A stretch of DNA of 64,000 bases from Bacteroidales bacterium (GTDB lineage: Bacteria; Bacteroidota; Bacteroidia; Bacteroidales; UBA932). A model generated the notes under the pieces. That model did no database searches. It saw only the letters and a program-made list of their open reading frames with translations, and was not told where the DNA came from. The DNA lies in assembly GCA_017546585.1 (NCBI GenBank), contig JAFYWC010000058.1, forward strand, positions 1 to 64,000, read 5' to 3'. The translations under genes were made by a program, and so were the position numbers. Below are positions 8,226 to 17,816 of the stretch, piece after piece (position 1 is the first letter of the stretch; every line of letters starts with the position of its first letter).

Positions 8226-8272
8226 TGTTACACTGATATTGCAATTATTTTTTTGTCAGTTTTTGTGTAACA
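8226..8272. promoter_or_regulatory. Inverted repeat in the divergent MoxR/AAA+ control region
   Basis: TGTTACAC (8226-8233) and GTGTAACA (8265-8272) are exact complements about 39 bases apart, midway between the two divergent starts. Each arm is preceded by TTTTG or TTTTTG. It could be the operator of a shared regulator. No perfect TAnnTTTG box is seen on either strand; TGTATTTG at about 8288 is a near match for the plus strand. Confidence 0.4.
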
Positions 8273-8331
8273 TTTTACACGGGTTATTGTATTTGGAAAT
8301 GTACCATTATTAAAAATGAGCCTTTATTAAT

Positions 8332-10065
8332 ATGAGTGAAAATAGACCTATCAGACGTAGAAGAACTATGAGAGATTTTGAAATGAATATGGACGCTGGA
8401 ATGGAACCTCGCGACTTGGAGACTATGAGCGTTGCGGCTTGCCTTAACCGCATTATGATCAAAGTAAGGTGTCAGAACTATAATGATGAGACCGTGGAGA
8501 CTTTAAAGGGAGACTTCACCTATGTAGGTGAGAAGTTCGGTATCTGCCCAGAGGAGGCTGCTCTCCTTTCATACGTGCTTGAGAAGAGCAATGACTTCTG
8601 CAGATGTGATGACGGTGATCTCGCAAATTTCCTCGGATGTACAAACATCGAGTTCATCAGTTTCCGCAAGTACCTTCAGTCTCTCGCGCAGAAGCGTATT
8701 GTCCGTATTGGAAGAACCCGTGGCGGTGATGCTACGTACCAGGTGATGCCGGAGGCTTGTGAGGCGATCGTCAATGATACCTCGTTCTCTGAGAAGAGCT
8801 TTGTAGGTCTTACAACTGAAGATATGTTCTCTGAGTTCAGGAAACTCTTCATTTCGTTCCGTAACGATGAGATAGGTAAGGATATCCTTATCTCAGATCT
8901 CAATATGCTCATCGACGCCAATCCTCAAAATGATTTCTGCCAGAAGGTTTTTGAGTGCGGCATCCGTCAGTGCTCAGAGTCTGAGCAGCGTATCTTCCTG
9001 TGTCTCTGTCACCACTATGTGAGCTGGGGTGACAAGGAGATGGAGTTCCGTCATCTTGGCAATTTAATTTCTGACAAAGAGGATGAGCAGAGGTTCTACC
9101 GCTTCTTCCAGGCTGAGAAGCATCCATTTCAGAAGAAAGGACTTGTCAGATTCGGGGGTAAGGATAGCCTTATGGATAAAACAACAGCAGCCCTTGCAGA
9201 CAGGGTTCGTGACACGTTTTTTTCTGAGGTGGAACTCTTCTGTGATGAGGCTACTGCATCACATAGTGATGTTGTGAGTTGCGAGAATATAAGGGAGAAG
9301 GAGATGTTCTACAACGCTCCTGAACAGGAACAGGTCGAACGTCTTGAGTCGCTCCTTGAAGATTCTCACTTCAATGGCATTCAGGAGAGACTCGATGAGA
9401 TGGGGCTCAGAAAGGGCTTTAATATCATCCTGTACGGTGGCCCTGGCACAGGCAAGACGGAGACGACGCTCCAGCTGGCAAGAAAGACGGGTAGGGATGT
9501 GTTCGCCATCGACGTGTCTAAGATCAAGAGCAAGTGGGTAGGCGAGAGCGAGAAGGCGGTCAAGGGAATCTTCAAGATCTACCGTGACCTCTGTAAGAGT
9601 AAGGAGAAGATGCCTATACTGTTTTTCAATGAGGCTGATGCGATCTTCGGTAAACGTATGGAGAACGTAGAGAGCTCATCCGCTCAGATGCTCAATACGC
9701 TTCAGAACATTCTTCTCCAGGAGATGGAGAACCTTGATGGAATCCTTATCTGTACCACCAATTTACACGGCAATCTTGATCCTGCATTCGAGAGAAGATT
9801 CATCTATAAGGTGGAACTTGAGAAGCCAGGCGAGGAGGTGAGAAGCAAGATCTGGGCTTCGATGATGAAGGGATACACCCAGGAGGAGTATGCTAGACTC
9901 GGCCGCAAGTATCCTTTCAGCGGTGGCCAGATCGAGAATGTGGTCCGCAAGAGCACAGTCGACTACATTCTCACAGGCAACAGGCCTGCTATTGAGGATG
10001 TCTACAAGTTCTGCGACCAGGAGGTCTTTAAGTCAAAGGTAAAAAAGGTCGGATTCCAATTATAG
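8332..10065 (+). CDS. AAA+ ATPase with long N-terminal winged-helix-like region
   Basis: The 577-residue protein is a classical AAA ATPase at its C-terminus. It has Walker A GPGTGKT at 370-376, a pore-loop-like KWVGESEK near 401-408, Walker B ILFFNEAD at 429-436, sensor-1 N477 and arginine fingers at R488/R489. The first Walker B acid is Asn (N433) rather than Asp, while E434 is kept. I believe this variant occurs in related AAA proteins, so activity is still likely. The first 330 residues are helical with a winged-helix-like part at about 70-145 and match no common adaptor I know. No protease or membrane domain is fused. It is divergent from the MoxR-VWA operon, suggesting two ATPases in one system. 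Its 3' end overlaps gpsA by 6 bases. Confidence 0.85.
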   Translation: MSENRPIRRRRTMRDFEMNMDAGMEPRDLETMSVAACLNRIMIKVRCQNYNDETVETLKGDFTYVGEKFGICPEEAALLSYVLEKSNDFCRCDDGDLANFLGCTNIEFISFRKYLQSLAQKRIVRIGRTRGGDATYQVMPEACEAIVNDTSFSEKSFVGLTTEDMFSEFRKLFISFRNDEIGKDILISDLNMLIDANPQNDFCQKVFECGIRQCSESEQRIFLCLCHHYVSWGDKEMEFRHLGNLISDKEDEQRFYRFFQAEKHPFQKKGLVRFGGKDSLMDKTTAALADRVRDTFFSEVELFCDEATASHSDVVSCENIREKEMFYNAPEQEQVERLESLLEDSHFNGIQERLDEMGLRKGFNIILYGGPGTGKTETTLQLARKTGRDVFAIDVSKIKSKWVGESEKAVKGIFKIYRDLCKSKEKMPILFFNEADAIFGKRMENVESSSAQMLNTLQNILLQEMENLDGILICTTNLHGNLDPAFERRFIYKVELEKPGEEVRSKIWASMMKGYTQEEYARLGRKYPFSGGQIENVVRKSTVDYILTGNRPAIEDVYKFCDQEVFKSKVKKVGFQL

Positions 10066-11064
10066 CGATGCTGTGAGTTCTTTCATTCGTTTGCGAGGGC
10101 TCATACGACGATAGAGGACGTCGTAGACCATATCGGCGATAGGCATTGAGACGTCGTGCTTTTCGTTGATCTTCTTGATGCAGGCAGCTGCGTAATAGCC
10201 TTCTGCAACCATAGTCATCTCGTTGAGGGCGCTCCTGACTGTGTGACCGTGACCGATCAGCTGTCCGAGACGGCGGTTACGGCTGAAAGACGAGTATGAA
10301 GTCACAAGGAGGTCTCCGAGATATACGGAGTTCATAGTGTCTCTTTCAAATGGGTAGCTTTCATTCACGAACTTTGTGAGCTCCTTTGAGCAGGCTGCTG
10401 TAAGCACAGCTCTGAAGTTGTCTCCATATCCAAGTCCTGACGCAAGTCCTCCGGCGATCGCGTATATGTTCTTAAGAACTGCGGCATACTCAATGCCGTA
10501 GATGTCTGTTGAGTAGCTTACCTTGAACGTATTGCTTTTGAACATTTCACCGATCTTGTGGGCATTCTCCTCTTCCTTGCAAGCTACAGTGAGATATGAA
10601 AGCCTGTCAAGGGCAACCTCTTCTGCGTGAGATGGTCCTGAAATAAGGCCCAGCTGAGCGTATGGAAGGTTGTATGTCTGGTTGAAATACTCTGTGATCG
10701 TTGTATAGTCATCTGCAATTATACCCTTTGTTGCAGAAAGGATGAACTTGTCTTCAAGGGACTCAGTAAGGTCTTCCATCACATTTTTAAGGAATGCGGA
10801 CGGAGTCGCTATGAGAATGACTTCTGTGTTTTTGACAACTTCGTTTATGTCGCTGACTGGAGTTATGTAATTCTTATCGAATTCGATGTCACTCAGATAT
10901 TTAGCGTTGTAACCTTCGGTCAGAAGGCTTTCCATTACCTCTTCGTTACGTATGTGCCACCATACGTGGACCTTGTTCTTGACCAATGTATGCACAAGTG
11001 CTGTCGCCCAGCTACCGTATCCTATTACACCGCACTTTGTGTTGTCTGTTATATTGAATGCCAT
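10060..11064 (-). CDS. gpsA: NAD(P)H-dependent glycerol-3-phosphate dehydrogenase
   Basis: The 334-residue cytosolic enzyme reduces dihydroxyacetone phosphate to sn-glycerol 3-phosphate for phospholipid synthesis. The N-terminal Rossmann site is VIGYGSWATAL, a match to the family GxGxWxTA pattern. The substrate-site segment SATKGI, then SGPSHAEEV and the conserved KNIYAIAGGLASGLGYGDN are all present. Length is normal. It has its own promoter at 11092-11121 and converges with the AAA+ gene, overlapping it by 6 bases at the 3' ends. Confidence 0.97.
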   Translation of the reverse strand: MAFNITDNTKCGVIGYGSWATALVHTLVKNKVHVWWHIRNEEVMESLLTEGYNAKYLSDIEFDKNYITPVSDINEVVKNTEVILIATPSAFLKNVMEDLTESLEDKFILSATKGIIADDYTTITEYFNQTYNLPYAQLGLISGPSHAEEVALDRLSYLTVACKEEENAHKIGEMFKSNTFKVSYSTDIYGIEYAAVLKNIYAIAGGLASGLGYGDNFRAVLTAACSKELTKFVNESYPFERDTMNSVYLGDLLVTSYSSFSRNRRLGQLIGHGHTVRSALNEMTMVAEGYYAAACIKKINEKHDVSMPIADMVYDVLYRRMSPRKRMKELTASL

Positions 11065-11091
11065 TGTCGTTTAGTCTTAGGTTTTACAACA

Positions 11092-11121
11092 CAAAGATAT
11101 ATAAAAAAAACCGACTGCAAA
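11092..11121 (-). promoter_or_regulatory. gpsA promoter
   Basis: On the minus strand TTTG (11118-11121) and TATCTTTG (11092-11099) are 18 bases apart, near the Bacteroidetes optimum. The expected start is about 20 bases before the gpsA ATG. The -33 box falls in the loop of the upstream terminator. Confidence 0.55.
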
Positions 11122-11130
11122 AGCAGCCGG
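11103..11130 (-). terminator. Terminator of the V-ATPase operon
   Basis: CCGACTGC (11111-11118) pairs with GCAGCCGG (11123-11130) around AAAA, with one mismatch. On the minus strand it is followed by eight T residues. Confidence 0.75.
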
Positions 11131-11154
11131 TTTTTCGTATGGATTTGCTGATGA

Positions 11155-11601
<447 letters not shown>

Positions 11602-11607
11602 TTATTG

Positions 11608-13452
11608 TTAATCTTTCTTTAAAGGATTGTATTTAGCGCCGCGTCCTTCATATCCGGCGTTCTTGAAGTACTCAACGAATGTGAGTCGCATTGGGTGTAC
11701 AAATGCACCGAGCGATGACATCAGCAGGTTGAGGAGGTGTCCGATGATCAGGATGATTACGAACGGCACCCAGGATACCACGCTGTCTCCCTTTACCATA
11801 CCTGCCAGGTTGTTGAATGCCTGTCCGAGCATACCGCCGGCAAGTCCGAGTGCGAAGAGTCGGATGTAGCTGAGCACGTCTCCGAGAATACCTGTCGCCA
11901 TATTATATGTGTCCCAAAGACCGGCTCCGATGTTCATAAGAGGGTTTCTGCCAGGAGTGTTGAATACGTAGATTCCGAGGGCTGAGAGTGTACCGATACC
12001 GATCACTGCCCACTTGATAGCCTCTGGTGATACGAATTTTCCAACTCCGAGTATTGCAGTAACGATGCCTCCTACTATAAGCAGAAGCCATCCCCAAGTC
12101 GCGAAGTTAGCTCTGAATCCGAAACGCTTGGTGTAGCATATCGCCTTTACTGTCATAGCAAGGCAGATGTGGAAGATACCGATTGCAAGGGCGAGAAGCA
12201 TCTGGACATTGAAAGTTCCAAGTCCTGAGACTTCAACTTCGCCTACGATCATACACTTCTTAAGTGCCTCAGGTACCCATACAGCGTCATAAAGGCTGAT
12301 GCCGAAGAATGTTCCGAGCACTGTTCCCACTACGATTGTTCCTGCACCGAGCAGCGAGATGATGCTGCCAAGTCCGTCGAACATACCGATCTTTACTATA
12401 CCCTTGTTCAACATAAGTCCGAAGAGCAGGAGCGCAATACCGTATCCGGCATCTCCAAGACACATCGAGAAGAACAGGAGGTAGAATGGAGCAACAATCG
12501 CTGTCGGGTCGAACTCGCTGTATACAGGCATTCCATACATACCGGTAAAGACCTCAAACTGCTTTGTAAACCAGTTGTTCTTCAGCTTGATAGGCGGATT
12601 GTCCTCTTCCTTTGCCTCTTCCTTTATGTAGAGTACTCCCATATTGTCGAATGCTGCAGTAAGCTCTTCTGTATTTTCGACAGGAGCAAATCCTGTGAAG
12701 ATTGTAAGAAGGTCTTCTGCTGCACTCTCTCGTGCAGAGTCAGCAAGGTAGCGGTCAAGGTCTGCCAGGTTGGTTTCCATAGTAGCCTTGATAGCTGGGA
12801 TATAGTCCTTTGCATTAAGGATGCCTGCCTTGCAGAGTATGATCTCTTCCTTGATTCGCTCCACCTCTTCATTTGCCTGAGCAACTGTTCCTTCAGGTGC
12901 AGCGAGCTCCTTGATAGGGAAGTCGTATTCGGTGTCGTTTGATGATACTGTCACGAACCATACCTTGTCTGTCTGGTCGTCAACGACCTGGAGAGGGTAG
13001 AGTTCAGCCCAGCCTTCGTCAAACTTTTTCTTATCTACAACATAGTAGTGTACAGAGTATCCCATTTCTGCAAGGGAGTCGATCGCCTTCTGGTCATATG
13101 TACCCCACGGACGTCTGATCTCAACTTCCTTTCTTGCAGATGAAAGAGCAGCCTGAAGCTCTACCAGTTTCGACTTGCAGTTTTCAATGTAGGCGATAGG
13201 GTCGCCTTCCACTGTGACTGTCGCCTTTGATATGGCTTCTGCGTCTGCATCTTTGGTGTAGTCGATGCCTTCAAGGAACTCCAGTGCCTTCTTGGCCTTT
13301 GTCGCCTTGGCAAGCATCTCAGAGGAGCCCTGGTCAACAGGCTTTACTGAACGGCTGATATCCACGACCCCAAGCTCCTGAAGCTGCTCCAAGAAGCCCT
13401 CCTTCTCTCCGGTAAGGAGAATGAAGGAATATTTTGTCATTTTAGTTATCAT
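11608..13452 (-). CDS. V-type ATPase subunit I
   Basis: The 614-residue stator membrane subunit has a soluble coiled-coil N-terminal part (about 1-320) and a C-terminal part with about seven membrane helices. The segment SYIRLFALGLAGGMLGQ near 530 contains the conserved Arg that faces the ion-binding Glu of the proteolipid ring. It couples ion flow to rotation together with subunit K. The start overlaps the end of subunit D by 11 bases. Length is normal for bacterial forms. Confidence 0.95.
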   Translation of the reverse strand: MITKMTKYSFILLTGEKEGFLEQLQELGVVDISRSVKPVDQGSSEMLAKATKAKKALEFLEGIDYTKDADAEAISKATVTVEGDPIAYIENCKSKLVELQAALSSARKEVEIRRPWGTYDQKAIDSLAEMGYSVHYYVVDKKKFDEGWAELYPLQVVDDQTDKVWFVTVSSNDTEYDFPIKELAAPEGTVAQANEEVERIKEEIILCKAGILNAKDYIPAIKATMETNLADLDRYLADSARESAAEDLLTIFTGFAPVENTEELTAAFDNMGVLYIKEEAKEEDNPPIKLKNNWFTKQFEVFTGMYGMPVYSEFDPTAIVAPFYLLFFSMCLGDAGYGIALLLFGLMLNKGIVKIGMFDGLGSIISLLGAGTIVVGTVLGTFFGISLYDAVWVPEALKKCMIVGEVEVSGLGTFNVQMLLALAIGIFHICLAMTVKAICYTKRFGFRANFATWGWLLLIVGGIVTAILGVGKFVSPEAIKWAVIGIGTLSALGIYVFNTPGRNPLMNIGAGLWDTYNMATGILGDVLSYIRLFALGLAGGMLGQAFNNLAGMVKGDSVVSWVPFVIILIIGHLLNLLMSSLGAFVHPMRLTFVEYFKNAGYEGRGAKYNPLKKD

Positions 13453-14062
13453 TGTTCATTTCCTCCTCTTCTTCTTCAAGAGCGTGTCTGCTCTTCACGA
13501 TCTTGGAAGCTGCCTTAGAGAGGTTCTCCTCGTCTTCCATATATCGTTTGATCTTTCTGATGGCCTCCTGATATCCAGGGATCTGCACCTTCTCATACAG
13601 GTTTACTTTCTGAGTGGTCTTCTTTCTCTGGAAGTCAAGGATACGGGCTTTCTCCCTGTATACCTCAGACTCGATTCCCAGTCTTGAGAGTTCCTTGAGG
13701 ATCGCAACTCCGTCTGCAAACCACGCAGGGCAGCTGAATGCGTCGAACTCGTTGATCTCGTATGTGATGTCACCCAGGGCAGGAGTCTTGACTCCGGCAA
13801 CCTTTACTGTATATAGGTCTACATCGACGATAGAAATCAGATTTGGCTGGAATTCGTTCCAAAGCGCTGCGAGATAGTCGTATCTCTTCAATGAGGCATC
13901 AAGATCTTCAATAAGCTTCTCTGCGTAATCCTTGGCCTTCTTCACCTCGATGCGGAGAGCCGACTCCTTGTTTTTCAACGTAGGGAGTGCGTTCTTCCTC
14001 ATCTTGAGCTGCTTGTTCAAGTTGTTGAGAGAAGTCTTATTATATTGAAACTTTATTGCCAT
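13442..14062 (-). CDS. V-type ATPase subunit D (central stalk)
   Basis: The 206-residue protein is largely helical and forms the central rotor shaft inside the A3B3 head. The N-terminus (FQYNKTSLNNLNKQLKMRK) and the basic LRIEVKKAK helix fit NtpD/AtpD of bacterial V-ATPases, and a long C-terminal coiled helix ends in an acidic EEEEEE-like tail. It lies between subunits B and I and overlaps I by 11 bases. Confidence 0.92.
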   Translation of the reverse strand: MAIKFQYNKTSLNNLNKQLKMRKNALPTLKNKESALRIEVKKAKDYAEKLIEDLDASLKRYDYLAALWNEFQPNLISIVDVDLYTVKVAGVKTPALGDITYEINEFDAFSCPAWFADGVAILKELSRLGIESEVYREKARILDFQRKKTTQKVNLYEKVQIPGYQEAIRKIKRYMEDEENLSKAASKIVKSRHALEEEEEEMNNDN

Positions 14063-14105
14063 AAATTTTAGATTTCTCCACTACTGTCGAAATGACTGTA
14101 GGGTT

Positions 14106-15425
14106 TTATTTTTTCCAGAACTCGTCAATCAGTTCCTGCTTGATACCGGTCTCTGCCTTGGTGAAGTATGTGCTGAAGAGTTCCCAAGCAGTGTCGAGCA
14201 TCTCGTCGATCTTGAGGTTGACGTCGATTGCGAGGAGTCTTGTAGCATAAGCCTTGGCATAGTCAAGACATCTGAGGTCATAGTCGCTCAGGTCGAAACC
14301 GTTCTCGAGCTTGGTCTTTGCATTCTGCGCGTCTGCGTAAAGACGTACTGATGCGTTCATTACCTGTCCGTGGTCCTTACGTGTCTTCTTGCCCTGAACG
14401 AGCTGTTTCAGACGTGAAAGCGAACGGAACGGGTCGATGATGACTTTACCTGAATCAGGGTCTGTACGGAGGAAGAGCTGTCCCTCTGTGATGTAACCTG
14501 TGTTATCTGGAATCGCGTGAGTGATGTCTCCGTCGTTGAGCGTTGTCACAGCGATGATGGTGATCGAACCTCCGTCTGGAAGCTGCACGGCCTTCTCGTA
14601 GATCTTTGCGAGGTCAGAGTAGAGTGAACCTGGCATAGAGTCCTTAGAAGGAATCTGGTCCATACGGTTAGACACGATTGAAAGAGCATCGGCGTAGAGT
14701 GTCATATCTGTGAGGAGCACGAGAACCTTCTCGTTCTTCTCCACTGCGAAGTACTCTGCTGCTGTAAGCGCCATATCCGGAATGAGGAGACGCTCTACAG
14801 GCGGCTGCTCAGTCGTATTTACGAAAGAGATGATCTTGTCAAGGGCTCCTGCTGCCTCAAACTCGTGCTTGAAGTAGAGGTAGTCGTCGTTTGAAAGACC
14901 CATACCGCCGAGGATGATCTTATCTACGTCTGCACGGAGTGCTACCTGTGCCATTACATTGTTGTATGGCTGGTCAGCGTCAGCGAAGAATGGAATCTTC
15001 TGTCCTGACACGAGTGTGTTGTTGAGGTCGATGCCGGCGATACCTGTAGGGATGATCTGTGATGGCTGCTTTCTCTTATATGGGTTAACTGATGGACCAC
15101 CGATCTCGACTCTGGTGCCTTCTACTTCCGGACCGCCGTCGATAGGCTCGCCATATGCGTTCAAGAAACGTCCTGCAAGCTCCTCACCTACGTTGAGGCT
15201 TGGTGCTGCGCCGAGGAATACTACCTCAGCATTTGTAGGGATGCCTTCTGTACCAGAGAAGATCTGGAGAGTAACCAGTTCTCCCTTTGTCTTAACCACC
15301 TGAGCAAGGCGGCCGTCTACGAGCGCAAGCTCGTCGTTTGAAACACCTGTCGCTCTGAGCGATACTGTAGCCTTTGTGATGGCCTCCAGCTGAGTGTATA
15401 TTTTCTGAAATGCCTTACTTGCCAT
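14106..15425 (-). CDS. V-type ATPase subunit B
   Basis: The 439-residue non-catalytic head subunit alternates with subunit A. It has the beta-barrel N-domain (ALVDGRLAQVVKTKGELV), the nucleotide-fold core without a P-loop, and the conserved GSLYSDLAKIYEKA and DLRCLDYAKAYATRL segments. Its ATG lies inside the end of the subunit A gene (overlap 11 bases), showing translational coupling. Confidence 0.96.
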   Translation of the reverse strand: MASKAFQKIYTQLEAITKATVSLRATGVSNDELALVDGRLAQVVKTKGELVTLQIFSGTEGIPTNAEVVFLGAAPSLNVGEELAGRFLNAYGEPIDGGPEVEGTRVEIGGPSVNPYKRKQPSQIIPTGIAGIDLNNTLVSGQKIPFFADADQPYNNVMAQVALRADVDKIILGGMGLSNDDYLYFKHEFEAAGALDKIISFVNTTEQPPVERLLIPDMALTAAEYFAVEKNEKVLVLLTDMTLYADALSIVSNRMDQIPSKDSMPGSLYSDLAKIYEKAVQLPDGGSITIIAVTTLNDGDITHAIPDNTGYITEGQLFLRTDPDSGKVIIDPFRSLSRLKQLVQGKKTRKDHGQVMNASVRLYADAQNAKTKLENGFDLSDYDLRCLDYAKAYATRLLAIDVNLKIDEMLDTAWELFSTYFTKAETGIKQELIDEFWKK

Positions 15426-17166
15426 TGCTTAGAAGATTATTAAGTTTTTCCTGATACTCATTGAATCTGTCGCTCTTGAATTCAGAGTAGTTCATCTGTC
15501 TGAGACAGTTGATGAGCTCCTTGAAATAGTTGCGGCACTCCTCGAAGTCCTCGAATACGAAATCACGGTCGCAGATGTCGATCACTATCTTGAGCATATA
15601 TTTCTGTCTTTCGAGCGGACAGAGGGCGTCGATGTCGTCGAATGCGTCCTGCTGGAGGATCACGAAGTCCACAAGCTCTGACTTCCAGAAGATTTCGTGG
15701 TAGCTCATAGGAACACCGTCATCACCGAGGATGTTGATCTGGTCGTTTGCCTCTTTACCCTTGCGGATGATGTTCTTGGTCTTCTCAACCATTTCAACCC
15801 AACCTGGCATAATAGTCTCGTTGAGGTATTCGCGGATCTCCGGATACTCGAGATATTTAGAATATGAGTCGATAGGGTTGACTGCAGGGTAACGCTTCTG
15901 GTCTGCACGGTTCTGCTCAAGAGCGTAGAAGCAGCGTGCTGCCTTCTTCGTAGACTCGGTCACCGGTTCCTTGAGGTTACCGCCGGCAGGTGATACTGTA
16001 CCGATGAATGTGACCGCACCTGTCTGTCCGTTGTTGAGGACAACCATACCTGCGCGGGCATAGAAGTTAGAGATGATCGCTGAAAGGTCCACAGGGAATG
16101 CGTCTGCACCTGGGAGCTCCTCCATACGGTTTGACATCTCACGGAGTGCCTGTGCCCAACGTGATGTCGAGTCAGCAAGGAGAAGGACCTTAAGACCCAT
16201 TGCGCGGTAGTACTCGCAGATTGTCATCGCAGTGTATACTGAAGCCTCACGAGCTGCAACCGGCATATTCGATGTATTACAGATGATGGTAGTACGCTCC
16301 ATAAGGTGACGGCCTGTGTGTGGGTCGATGAGCTCAGGGAACTCGGCGAAGATCTCCACAACCTCATTTGCACGCTCACCGCAGGCTGCCATAAGGATCA
16401 CGTCTGCATCACCCTGCTTTGCGATCGCGTGCTGAAGCACTGTCTTACCGCAACCGAATGGACCAGGGATGAAGCCTGTACCACCCTCTGCGATAGGGTT
16501 GAGAGTGTCGATGGCGCGCACTCCAGTCTCCATAATCTTTGATGGTCTTGGCTTTTCCTTGTAGCCCTTGATGGCAACCTTCACTGGCCATTTCTGCCAC
16601 ATTGTTACCTCTACGTCCTCACCTGATGCGTCAGTAAGCACTGCCACAACCTTGTCAATGTTGTACTGACCTGCTTCTGCCACAGACTTTACTGTGTACT
16701 CGCCCTTGAATGCGAACGGCACCATAATCTTGTGAGGAAGCCATCCTTCCTTCACCTCTCCGAGCCAGTCTGCTGCAACTACCTTGTCGCCTGGCTTTGC
16801 GATAGGAGTGAAGTCCCAAAGCTTCTCGTGGTTGAGTGGTGTGGTGTACTCTCCTCTTTTCAAGAATACGCCGTCCATTGTGGTGAGGTCGTTCTGAAGA
16901 CCGTCATAACTACTTGAGAGAAGACCTGGACCGAGGGTTGCCTCAAGCATCTTTTCCTCGAACTCTACCAAGTCTCCGTTCTTAAGTCCACGGGTGCTCT
17001 CGAATACCTGTACTGCGGCGTTCTTTCCATTGACCTTGATGACCTCGGCCATAAGCTTTGTGTCACCTACGGTAATGAAGCAGATCTCATTCTGAGATAC
17101 TGGACCGTTGACTTCTACAGTCACAAGGTTGGATACGATACCCGTAACCTTTCCTGTTGTTTTCAT
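15415..17166 (-). CDS. V-type ATPase catalytic subunit A
   Basis: The 583-residue catalytic subunit carries the Walker A GPFGCGKT at 235-242 and the A-type non-homologous insert between about 110 and 190 (including WLGEVKEGWLPHK), both diagnostic for V/A-type rather than F-type enzymes. The conserved ADSTSRWAQALREMS and SPAGGNLKEPVT segments are intact. ATP hydrolysis or synthesis occurs here. It follows the DUF2764 gene by 20 bases. Confidence 0.97.
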   Translation of the reverse strand: MKTTGKVTGIVSNLVTVEVNGPVSQNEICFITVGDTKLMAEVIKVNGKNAAVQVFESTRGLKNGDLVEFEEKMLEATLGPGLLSSSYDGLQNDLTTMDGVFLKRGEYTTPLNHEKLWDFTPIAKPGDKVVAADWLGEVKEGWLPHKIMVPFAFKGEYTVKSVAEAGQYNIDKVVAVLTDASGEDVEVTMWQKWPVKVAIKGYKEKPRPSKIMETGVRAIDTLNPIAEGGTGFIPGPFGCGKTVLQHAIAKQGDADVILMAACGERANEVVEIFAEFPELIDPHTGRHLMERTTIICNTSNMPVAAREASVYTAMTICEYYRAMGLKVLLLADSTSRWAQALREMSNRMEELPGADAFPVDLSAIISNFYARAGMVVLNNGQTGAVTFIGTVSPAGGNLKEPVTESTKKAARCFYALEQNRADQKRYPAVNPIDSYSKYLEYPEIREYLNETIMPGWVEMVEKTKNIIRKGKEANDQINILGDDGVPMSYHEIFWKSELVDFVILQQDAFDDIDALCPLERQKYMLKIVIDICDRDFVFEDFEECRNYFKELINCLRQMNYSEFKSDRFNEYQEKLNNLLSNGK

Positions 17167-17186
17167 ATGATAATAACTATTTTGTT

Positions 17187-17816
17187 TTATTCGTTGTAAT
17201 CAACTCCTTTGAAAGTGCCGCGCACTTCGTCTACGAGTCTCTTGAACATTTCGCGTCCTGTTTTTTCGTCAAGCAAGATCCAGCGGCGGATGATCATCAT
17301 TTTGACTGCTACCGCGAGAATCTTCTCGAATGTGAGATAGTCAAAGAGGGTGATTTCGTCAATCTTTTCCCAATACAGATCGTCGATTCCTCTTTCTCTT
17401 GACAGGATGTCGCTTCCTTCAAGGATGCCCTGCAGCTTCTCCGACTCCTTGAACTCCGGAGCCTCAGGCTCAAGGCCTGTCAGTTCCGCTTCAGGATCCG
17501 TCAGCTTGAGAACGTCCTTTTCCGGTGCTCGTCCCAAGGCCTGATTCAGATATCTGACCTTCTGGTTTCGCACATTCAGATCAAACTGAAAGAACTCCCT
17601 GATGAATCCGTTGTTGTGAGACAATGCTGCCTTGTAGAAATCAAGACCGATCTGCTCTTTGTCGAATCCCTTGATGATGAAGTCGAGCACTTCGTTGTCC
17701 TTTGCGGACAGAAGTTCCTTCATCTGCTCGAGGTGACTGTTGAGCACATCTTCTCCTTGTCTCCAATCCGGAGTGAAATCAGGAAGACCTGCGATTATAT
17801 AAATGTAATTGTTCAT
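17187..17816 (-). CDS. DUF2764 protein, V-ATPase subunit C-like
   Basis: The reading frame extends upstream, but the ATG at 17816 is chosen because it forms a TAATG overlap with the subunit E stop and begins MNNYIYIIAGLPDFTPDW, the typical start of this family. The 209-residue soluble protein stands in the operon position of subunit C. DUF2764 proteins are found in Bacteroidetes and related V-ATPase operons and are thought to replace that rotor-membrane coupling subunit. Many acidic residues and leucine-rich helices are visible; no catalytic motif is seen. Confidence 0.88.
   Translation of the reverse strand: MNNYIYIIAGLPDFTPDWRQGEDVLNSHLEQMKELLSAKDNEVLDFIIKGFDKEQIGLDFYKAALSHNNGFIREFFQFDLNVRNQKVRYLNQALGRAPEKDVLKLTDPEAELTGLEPEAPEFKESEKLQGILEGSDILSRERGIDDLYWEKIDEITLFDYLTFEKILAVAVKMMIIRRWILLDEKTGREMFKRLVDEVRGTFKGVDYNE

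Noticed and set aside
9344..9541. Arginine-rich frame inside the AAA+ gene
   Set aside because: Shadow of the Walker A region in another frame.
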